A stretch of 30,336 nucleotides of DNA, taken from assembly GCF_000725625.1 (NCBI RefSeq), contig NZ_JOHS01000074.1, positions 1-30,336 of the forward strand, in the 5' to 3' direction. A program made the translations under genes and the position numbers. The notes under the pieces were generated by a model. It saw only the letters and a program-made list of their open reading frames with translations. It was not told the origin of the DNA and ran no database searches. Origin of the DNA: Streptomyces sp. NRRL F-6676. Lineage in GTDB: Bacteria; Actinomycetota; Actinomycetes; Streptomycetales; Streptomycetaceae. Positions 22,887-29,144 of this stretch are shown here, piece by piece; position 1 is the first letter of the stretch, and each line of letters starts with the position of its first letter.

Positions 22887-24763
22887 CGGCCGACGGCACG
22901 ACATCCGTCGCGGTGGTCGGGGCCGGCTTCATGGGCGCGGGCATCGCCCAGGTCGCCGCCGCGGCCGGACACGAGGTGGTGCTCCACAGCCGGACGGAGG
23001 CCACCCTGCGCCGGGCCCTGGAGGGCGTGCGCGCGTCCCTGGAACGGGCGGCCGCACGCGGCGGGGGCGGCCGGGAGGCGGAGGTCGCGGCGACGCTCGC
23101 CCGGATCCGCACCACCACCGACCTGGAGCGCGTCGCCGGCTGCGCGGTCGCCGTGGAGTCGGTCGCCGAGGACCTGGAGCTGAAGCAGCGCGTCTTCGCC
23201 GACCTGGACCGGCTCTGCCCGCCGGGGGCCCTGCTGGCCACCAACACCTCCGGCATCCCCGTCACCGCGATCGCCGAGGCCACCGGCCGGCCGGGCTCGG
23301 TCGTGGGCACGCACTTCTTCTCGCCGGTGCCGCGCATGGAGCTGTGCGAGATCGTGCGGGGCCGCGAGACCACCGACGAGACCGTCGCCGCGGCGCGCTC
23401 CTTCGCCGAGGGGATCGGCAAGAGCTGCGTGGTGGTGGAGAAGGACCTGCCCGGCTTCGTCACCACCCGGCTGATCATCGCCTTCGTCCTGGAGGCGGTC
23501 CGCCTCGTGGAGACGGGCATCTGCGGGGCCGACGACGTGGACCGCGCCTGCCGCCTCGCCTTCGGGCACGCCATGGGCCCGCTCGCCACCGCCGACCAGG
23601 CCGGGCTGGACGTGCTGCGCGAGGTCGCCGCCGGGCTGGCCAAGGAGTACACCCACCCGGCCTTCGCCACCCCGGACCTGCTCGACCGGCTGGTCGCGGC
23701 GGGCCGGCACGGCCGCAAGACCGGGCGCGGCTTCCACGTCTGGGACGACGCGCCCGCCCGCCCCACCCTGCCGCCGACCGTCACCAAGGTGCTGCTCCCC
23801 CCGCCCGGGGAGCCGCTGCCCGCCGAGGCCGCCGACGTCGCCGACATCGTGCTGACCCGGGTCGCCACCGCCGCCGAGCTCGACAAGCTCACGCTGGAGG
23901 GCGAGAGCGACCCGGCGCGCACCGCCGCGTTCGTGGAGGTCGTCGACGACGCCACGCTCAAGGTCGCCTGCGCGGCGGCCCGCGCGCTGCCGAACACGCT
24001 GGTGAAGTTCCGCGACCCCACCAAGATCCCGCTGGAGATCGTGATCGCCGCCGCCGACCACAGCCCCGGCCGGCTCGTCTGCGAGGCCGGTGACCTGGAG
24101 GAGGCGGGCATCGTCGTGGACGTCCTGGAGAAGGGCTCGGACGGGCTGCTCCTGGCCGCGAAGGACGCCAACGACGTCTTCGGCCTGACCGGACTGCTCC
24201 GCGGGAGCAGCCCCGACCTGGCGCTCACCACGCTCACCGTGCGGTCCATCGAGCACAACGGGCTGGGCGACCGGGTGTGCGTCGACACCTGCTCGCACTT
24301 CGGGCAGGACGAGGGCATCCTCGTCGGCTCGTACGCGCACGGCTTCATCCTGTGCGTCAGCGAGACCCACCCGCTGCCGTACATGCCCACGCGTCCCTTC
24401 CGGGTCAACGCCGGCGCCCTGCACTCCTACGTCCTGGGCGAGGACAACCGCACCAACTACCTCAGCGAGTTGCAGGCGGGCAGCACGGTGCTCGGTGTCA
24501 CCACCGAGGGCCGCACCCGGCGGATCGTCGTGGGCCGGGTCAAGCTGGAGTCCCGCCCCATGCTGACCATCCGGGCGGTGTCGGAGTCCGGCACGGAGGT
24601 CAGCCTCACGGTCCAGGACGACTGGCACGTGCGGGTGCTGGGCCCGGGCGCCGCCGTCCTGAACGTCACCGAGCTGAAGGCCGGGGACCAGTTGCTCGGC
24701 TACCTCGCCGACGACAAGCGCCATGTCGGCTGGCCGGTCGGCGAGTTCTGCATCGAGAAGTGA
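22883..24763 (+). CDS. Fusion: 3-hydroxyacyl-CoA dehydrogenase plus GriH-type (dehydroquinate synthase II family) 3,4-AHBA synthase
   Basis: A 626-residue open frame. Residues 1-288 form a whole 3-hydroxybutyryl-CoA dehydrogenase: NAD loop VVGAGFMGAG (11-20), NTSGIP, H144 in GTHFFSPVP, E156, GFVTTRLI, and the usual end RKTGRGFHVW. Without any stop or start codon it runs into residues about 293-626, a DHQ synthase II/GriH-like domain (LPPTVTKVLL; FRDPTKIPLEIVIAAAD; LEKGSDGLLLA; GDRVCVDTC; THPLPYMPTRPFRVNAGALHSY; DDWHVRVLGPG; KRHVGWPVGEFCIEK). Free-standing members have, from memory, roughly 35-40 more N-terminal residues, which seem missing. GriH converts the GriI product to 3,4-AHBA. The dehydrogenase may serve chain or starter metabolism. 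ATG 22883 overlaps the previous stop. Confidence 0.9.
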   Translation: MTADGTTSVAVVGAGFMGAGIAQVAAAAGHEVVLHSRTEATLRRALEGVRASLERAAARGGGGREAEVAATLARIRTTTDLERVAGCAVAVESVAEDLELKQRVFADLDRLCPPGALLATNTSGIPVTAIAEATGRPGSVVGTHFFSPVPRMELCEIVRGRETTDETVAAARSFAEGIGKSCVVVEKDLPGFVTTRLIIAFVLEAVRLVETGICGADDVDRACRLAFGHAMGPLATADQAGLDVLREVAAGLAKEYTHPAFATPDLLDRLVAAGRHGRKTGRGFHVWDDAPARPTLPPTVTKVLLPPPGEPLPAEAADVADIVLTRVATAAELDKLTLEGESDPARTAAFVEVVDDATLKVACAAARALPNTLVKFRDPTKIPLEIVIAAADHSPGRLVCEAGDLEEAGIVVDVLEKGSDGLLLAAKDANDVFGLTGLLRGSSPDLALTTLTVRSIEHNGLGDRVCVDTCSHFGQDEGILVGSYAHGFILCVSETHPLPYMPTRPFRVNAGALHSYVLGEDNRTNYLSELQAGSTVLGVTTEGRTRRIVVGRVKLESRPMLTIRAVSESGTEVSLTVQDDWHVRVLGPGAAVLNVTELKAGDQLLGYLADDKRHVGWPVGEFCIEK

Positions 24764-24809
24764 CCGGCAAGCAGTCGAAGCATCCGCGCACACGGAAGGA
24801 AAGGTTGCG

Positions 24810-26228
24810 ATGGCTGTGGACACGGCCGCTCCGGACTTCGGCCGGTGGCTCGACACGGCGCTGACCGGCGACCGGCTGGACGACGAGGTCTGGGGGCACG
24901 CCGGGCGGGCGATGACCTTCGGCCGGATGCGGAAGGAGACGGCACGCACACGGGATCTGCTCACGGCACACGGCATCGGCCCCGGCAGCACCGTCGCCGT
25001 CCAGCTCCTGCCCAGTTTCACCCTGTTGTGGACGGTCTTCGCGGCCTGGTCGGCGGGTGCGCAGGTGATGCTGATGGACCCCCGGCTCACCCCCGCGGAG
25101 ACCACCCGGCTGCTGGATCTGTGCGAACCGCGGTTCCACCTCGCCGTGGAGGGGCCGGTGCCGGTGGCGGCCCCGTTCCGCGAGGAGTGCGAGATCGTGG
25201 TGCTGCCGCGCCGCTCGGGCCGTCCCGCGCAGAGCGCGCACCGTCTGGTGCAGTTCAGTTCCGGCTCCACCGGACTGCCCAAGGTCATCGGGCGCACCGG
25301 GCAGTCGCTGCTCGACGAACTGGACCGCTTCGCCCGGTTGCCGCAGATGCCCCGGCGCGGCGAACGGCTGCTGCTGCTCAGCTCGATGGCGTACTCCTTC
25401 GGGCTGATCGGAGGGGTGCTGCACAGCCTGCGCACCGGGGTGTCGCTGCACTTCAGCGGCAGCCCGCAACCGCGCGAGCTGCTGCGGCTGCTGGTGGAGC
25501 GGGAGATCCACGCGCTGTTCGGCGTGCCGGTCCACTTCGACCTGCTGAGCCGGGTCGGCCGGGCGGGCGGCCTGCCGGCGCTGCGGCTCGCCGTCTCCGG
25601 CGGCGAGCCGCTGCGGCCGGAGGTCTTCGCCCGCTTCGAGGAGGCCTTCGGCGTACGGATCGGGCAGGCGTACGGCATGACGGAGGCCGGCATCATCGCC
25701 ACCGACCTGGCCGGCCGGGACGCGCCGCCGGCCGTGGGCACGCCCGCCCCCGGCATGCGGACGAAGGTGGTGGACGGCACCCTGCGGGTGCGGCTCCCGG
25801 AGGACCCGTATCTGCACGCGGACCGGACGGGGCGCTACGAGGACGGCTGGCTCGACACCCACGACCGCTGCCGGGTGCGGCCGGGCGACGGGGTGCTGGA
25901 CATCCTCGGCCGGAACGACTCGACGGTGGTGATCGGCGGGCTCAACGTCGATCTGACGGAGGTCGAGTCGGTCGTCCTGGCGCACCCGGCGGTGACGGAC
26001 GCGGTGGTGGTGTACGGCGAGGCGATCGAGGCCCACCTGGTCGCCGACCAGGCTCTGGCCAAGGGCGAGTTGCTCGCCTGGTGCCGCGAGCGGCTGAGCC
26101 CGCACAAGGTGCCCAAGGCGCTGCACTTCGTGCGGAAGCTGCCGCGCACCGCGAACGGGAAGACGGTCCGCAACCGCGAGCTGCTGCACGCGAGCCGGGA
26201 GCGGGAGCGGCAGGTGATCATCCGGTGA
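24810..26228 (+). CDS. Adenylate-forming enzyme, candidate 3,4-AHBA activating ligase
   Basis: A 472-residue ANL-superfamily protein, shorter than the two ligases of the C5N block. Motifs: QFSSGSTGLPK (148-158), QAYGMTEAG, ILGRNDSTVVIGGLNVDLTEVE and the C-terminal LPRTANGKTVRNREL with the catalytic lysine. Its position directly after the 3,4-AHBA synthase domain suggests that it activates 3,4-AHBA for loading on an ACP as the primer of the lower chain. GGAAGGAAAGG lies before the ATG at 24810; an in-frame ATG at 24723 would extend into the previous gene. It is coupled to the MaoC gene by a GTGA overlap. Substrate is inferred, not readable. Confidence 0.85.
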   Translation: MAVDTAAPDFGRWLDTALTGDRLDDEVWGHAGRAMTFGRMRKETARTRDLLTAHGIGPGSTVAVQLLPSFTLLWTVFAAWSAGAQVMLMDPRLTPAETTRLLDLCEPRFHLAVEGPVPVAAPFREECEIVVLPRRSGRPAQSAHRLVQFSSGSTGLPKVIGRTGQSLLDELDRFARLPQMPRRGERLLLLSSMAYSFGLIGGVLHSLRTGVSLHFSGSPQPRELLRLLVEREIHALFGVPVHFDLLSRVGRAGGLPALRLAVSGGEPLRPEVFARFEEAFGVRIGQAYGMTEAGIIATDLAGRDAPPAVGTPAPGMRTKVVDGTLRVRLPEDPYLHADRTGRYEDGWLDTHDRCRVRPGDGVLDILGRNDSTVVIGGLNVDLTEVESVVLAHPAVTDAVVVYGEAIEAHLVADQALAKGELLAWCRERLSPHKVPKALHFVRKLPRTANGKTVRNRELLHASRERERQVIIR

Positions 26229-26692
26229 TCGATCCCGGCTACGCGGGCACCCGAGGCCCGGTCTTCGACGCGGACATCGAGCGCGGCCGTCTGCGGGCGT
26301 TCGCCGCCGCGGTGGGTCTGGCCGACGCCGTCTTCCACGACGTCGGCGCGGCCCGCGCGGCCGGCCACCCGGACCTGCCCGTCCCGCCCACCTTCCTGTT
26401 CGGCCTGGAGCTGGAGCACTCCCAGGACGCGCTGGCGGCGATGGGGGTGGAGATGACGCGGGTCCTCCACATCGAGCAGGGCTTCGTCTACCACGCGACG
26501 GCGCACGCCGGCGACCGGCTCAGGTTCGCGCCGCTCGTCGTCTCGGTCCGCGCGCACCGGGGAGGCGGTCTGGAGCTCCTCACCACGGAGACGGCCGTCA
26601 CCCGGCGGGACGGTGCCCCGGTGGCCGACCTGCGCCAGGTCCTCGCGGTCCGCAACGCACCGGCCGCGCGGGGCGACGGGGGTACGTCATGA
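26225..26692 (+). CDS. MaoC-like dehydratase subunit (HadA-like)
   Basis: A 155-residue hot-dog protein from a GTG overlapping the ligase stop. FDADIERGRLRAFAAAVG at the start, PDLPVPPTFLFGLE (50-63) and HIEQGFVYHATAHAGDRLRF are typical of the N-terminal MaoC/FAS1-type dehydratase half, which lacks the catalytic Asp-His pair. With the next gene it should form a HadAB-like heterodimer that dehydrates 3-hydroxyacyl-ACP to the trans-enoyl form, needed for polyene formation. ATGA coupling to the next gene supports a 1:1 complex. Confidence 0.9.
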   Translation: MIDPGYAGTRGPVFDADIERGRLRAFAAAVGLADAVFHDVGAARAAGHPDLPVPPTFLFGLELEHSQDALAAMGVEMTRVLHIEQGFVYHATAHAGDRLRFAPLVVSVRAHRGGGLELLTTETAVTRRDGAPVADLRQVLAVRNAPAARGDGGTS

Positions 26693-27156
26693 GCGCGGCG
26701 CACTCCGTCGCCGTCGGCACCGAACTGCCCGAGCTGGTGCCGCCGCCGGTGACCCGGGCGATGCTCGCCCTGTACGCGGGGGCGTCGGGCGACCACAACC
26801 CGATCCACATCGACTCGGACGCGGCGGTGGCCGCCGGGCTCGACGACGTCATCGCCCACGGCATGCTCTCGATGGCGTTCCTGGGGCGGATGCTGACCGA
26901 CTGGGTGCCCGTGACGGACCTGGTGTCGTTCCGGGTGACGTTCCGCGCGCCGACCCCGGTGCACGCCAGGCCGCGCTGCACCGCCCGGGTCGTCTCCGTG
27001 GACCCGCCCGCCGAGGGGACCGACGGCCCGCCCACCGCGCGGCTCGACCTCTCCGTGCGGCTGGAGGACGGCCCGGTGACGGTGCGCGGCGAGGCGGTCG
27101 TACGGCTGCGGGACACCGGCGCCGCCCGCGTAAATGCTCCTGCTCCTGCCCACTGA
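26689..27156 (+). CDS. MaoC-like dehydratase, catalytic subunit (HadB-like)
   Basis: A 155-residue hot-dog dehydratase with the R-hydratase signature: YAGASGDHNPIHID (25-38 approx.) supplies the catalytic Asp and His, followed by VIAHGMLSMAFLGRML. It removes water from 3-hydroxyacyl-ACP intermediates. It starts in an ATGA overlap with the HadA-like gene and is 16 bp before the ketoreductase gene, so reduction and dehydration functions are made together. Confidence 0.92.
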   Translation: MSAAHSVAVGTELPELVPPPVTRAMLALYAGASGDHNPIHIDSDAAVAAGLDDVIAHGMLSMAFLGRMLTDWVPVTDLVSFRVTFRAPTPVHARPRCTARVVSVDPPAEGTDGPPTARLDLSVRLEDGPVTVRGEAVVRLRDTGAARVNAPAPAH

Positions 27157-27172
27157 ACGAGGAGGCTCGACG

Positions 27173-27877
27173 ATGGCACGATCCGTGCTGGTCACGGGAG
27201 GGAACCGGGGCATCGGCCGCGCCGTCGCCCAGGCGTTCGCCCGCCAGGGCGACCGGGTGGCGGTCACCCACCGCGGCTCCGGGGCGCCCCCCGGTCTGCT
27301 GGGGGTGAAGTGCGACGTCACGGACACCGCCCAGGTCGACGCCGCGTTCGCGGAGGCGGAGGCCGCCCACGGCCCCGTCGAGGTGCTGGTGTCCAACGCC
27401 GGCATCACCGACGACGCCCTGCTGCTGCGGATGCCCGAGGAGCGGTTCACCAGGGTGCTGGACACCAATCTCACCGGCGCCTACCGGGTGGTGCGGCGCG
27501 CGGTGCCGGGGATGCTGCGGATGCGGCGCGGCCGGATCGTGCTGGTGTCGTCGGTGTCCGGGCTGTCGGGCGCCGTCGGCCAGGCCAACTACGCGGCGAG
27601 CAAGGCGGGCATGGTCGGCATGGCCCGCTCGCTCGCCCGGGAACTGGGCGGCCGCGGCATCACCGTCAACGTGGTCGCCCCGGGGCTGGTCCTCACCGAC
27701 ATGGCGGAGACCGTCTCGGCCGCCCGCCGGGCGGAGATGCTGGCGGGCGTGCCGCTCGGTCGGCACGCCGAGCCGGAGGACGTGGCGGGACCGGTGCGCT
27801 GGCTGGCCTCCGACGAGGCCGGCTACCTCACCGGGGCCGTGCTGCCCGTCGACGGCGGCCTGGGCATGGGGCACTGA
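27173..27877 (+). CDS. fabG: FabG-type 3-ketoacyl-ACP reductase (SDR)
   Basis: A 234-residue classical short-chain dehydrogenase: NADP loop VTGGNRGIG (7-15), NAG (75-77), catalytic S127, Y140 and K144 (YAASK), and the C-terminal YLTGAVLPVDGGLGMGH. It reduces 3-ketoacyl-ACP made by the KS enzymes. The ATG at 27173 follows GAGGAGG by 8 bases; an upstream in-frame ATG at 27134 lies inside the previous gene and lacks a good site. It completes the KS/KR/DH set of a highly reducing type II PKS. No enoyl reductase is seen nearby, which fits retention of conjugated double bonds. Confidence 0.93.
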   Translation: MARSVLVTGGNRGIGRAVAQAFARQGDRVAVTHRGSGAPPGLLGVKCDVTDTAQVDAAFAEAEAAHGPVEVLVSNAGITDDALLLRMPEERFTRVLDTNLTGAYRVVRRAVPGMLRMRRGRIVLVSSVSGLSGAVGQANYAASKAGMVGMARSLARELGGRGITVNVVAPGLVLTDMAETVSAARRAEMLAGVPLGRHAEPEDVAGPVRWLASDEAGYLTGAVLPVDGGLGMGH

Positions 27878-27878
27878 C

Positions 27879-27950
27879 ATGGGCGACGACACGGGGCGCA
27901 CGGCGGAACCGGGCCCGGGGCCGGACGGCGGACCGGGAGGGGAGCACTGA
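27879..27950 (+). CDS. Possible 23-residue leader or linker ORF (doubtful)
   Basis: An ATG one base after the fabG stop opens a 23-residue frame (MGDDTGRTAEPG... ending GGEH) whose TGA shares its A with the next ATG. The peptide is Gly/Pro-rich and resembles nothing. It may only serve translational coupling, or it may be chance. Confidence 0.2.
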   Translation: MGDDTGRTAEPGPGPDGGPGGEH

Positions 27951-29008
27951 TGCGGATCGCGATGGCCCTGCCGTACGCGGGGAGCGGCTTCCGGGAGACC
28001 GCGGCCCGGCTGGCGGACTTCGAGCGGGCGGGGCTCGACCGGGTCACCGTCCGGGAGGCCTACGGCTGGGACGCGGTCAGCCAGTTGGGGTACCTCGCCG
28101 CGGTCACCGAGCGCGTCGAGCTCGCCTCGGGCGTGCTGCCGCTGCCCACCCGTACCCCGGCGCTGCTCGCGATGACGGCCGCGGGGCTCGACCATGTGTC
28201 CGGCGGCCGGTTCGTCCTCGGGCTCGGGGTGTCCGGACCGCAGGTCGTCGAGGGGTTCCACGGCGTCCCGGCCGATGCCCCGCTGGCCCGGACCCGCGCG
28301 GTGGTCGGCATCTGCCGCACCGTGTGGCGGCGCGAGCCGCTGACGTACCGGGACCGGCACTACCGGATCCCGCTGACCGCCGAGGACGGCGGAACGGGCC
28401 TGGGCAAGCCGCTGAAGCTGATCAACCGGCCCGAACGGGACCGGATCCCGATCGTGCTGGCGGCCATGGGGCCGCGCAGTGTCGCCCTGGCCGCCGAGAT
28501 CGCCGAGGGGTGGGAGCCGATCTGGTTCCACCCCGAGCGGGCCGGACGGGTCTGGGGCACGGCGCTGGCCGAGGGCACCGCCCGCCGCGACCCCGCGCTG
28601 GGCACGCTCGACGTCGTCGCCCCCGTCCACCTCGCGATCGGCGTGGACGACGACCCGCGTCATCTGGCGGCGGTCCGCGCCGACATGGCCCTGTACGCGG
28701 GCGGCATGGGCGCCCGCGGCCGCAACTTCTACCACGACCTCATGTGCCGGTACGGCTACCCGGAGGAGGCCCGGCGCGTGCAGGAGCTGTACCTCGCGGG
28801 GCGCAGGCAGGAGGCCGCCGGGGCCGTCCCCGAGGAACTGGCCCGCGCGGTCTCCCTGGTGGGCCCCGAGGACGCCGTACGCAAGCGGGTGGCCGCGTTC
28901 CGGGAGGCCGGCGTCACCACGCTGAGTGTCGTACCGACGGCCGCGACGCATGCCGGGCGGGTGAGCGCGGTGGAGCGACTGCGGGAGCTGGTGGGGCCGT
29001 TCGGCTGA
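27950..29008 (+). CDS. Luciferase-like oxidoreductase, possibly F420-dependent
   Basis: A 352-residue LLM-family TIM barrel: MRIAMALPYAGSGFRETAARLADFERAGLDRV, ELASGVLPLPTRTPALLAMTAAGLDHVSGGRFVLGLGVSGPQVVEGF and IPIVLAAMGPRSVALAAEIAEGW match the group annotated as F420-dependent or FMN-dependent LLM oxidoreductases. It is quite different from the LLM protein encoded at 11124-12233. GGGAGGGGAG lies 5 bases before the ATG. It is the last gene of the main operon, 73 bp after fabG. Cofactor and substrate cannot be decided here. A role in tailoring the core or in redox processing of the polyene is possible. Confidence 0.82.
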   Translation: MRIAMALPYAGSGFRETAARLADFERAGLDRVTVREAYGWDAVSQLGYLAAVTERVELASGVLPLPTRTPALLAMTAAGLDHVSGGRFVLGLGVSGPQVVEGFHGVPADAPLARTRAVVGICRTVWRREPLTYRDRHYRIPLTAEDGGTGLGKPLKLINRPERDRIPIVLAAMGPRSVALAAEIAEGWEPIWFHPERAGRVWGTALAEGTARRDPALGTLDVVAPVHLAIGVDDDPRHLAAVRADMALYAGGMGARGRNFYHDLMCRYGYPEEARRVQELYLAGRRQEAAGAVPEELARAVSLVGPEDAVRKRVAAFREAGVTTLSVVPTAATHAGRVSAVERLRELVGPFG

Positions 29009-29024
29009 CGGGAGCGGGGGCGCC

Positions 29025-29061
29025 GTGCGGTCCGGGGCTGAACACCCGTGCCCGGGCGCAC
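29025..29061 (+). terminator. Candidate hairpin at the end of the main operon
   Basis: GTGCG (29025-29029) and CCGGG (29032-29036) pair with CCCGG (29051-29055) and CGCAC (29057-29061), an imperfect stem with a small internal loop, 17 bp after the operon's last stop. It is plausible as the operon end, before the separate protease gene. Confidence 0.35.
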
Positions 29062-29144
29062 GTATGGAGTGACGGCGTCCGACGACCGGGGCGCTCCGTG
29101 CGGTGGTGGACCGCCGGCGGTGTTCAGTGGTTCGGGAGCCCTGC

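Noticed and set aside
22883..24763. Treating the HBDH Thr195 (GFVTTR where the human enzyme has Asn) as a lost catalytic residue
   Set aside because: From memory, actinobacterial HBDH homologues commonly read GFVTTRLI and HFFSPVP, so this looks like a subfamily trait rather than inactivation.
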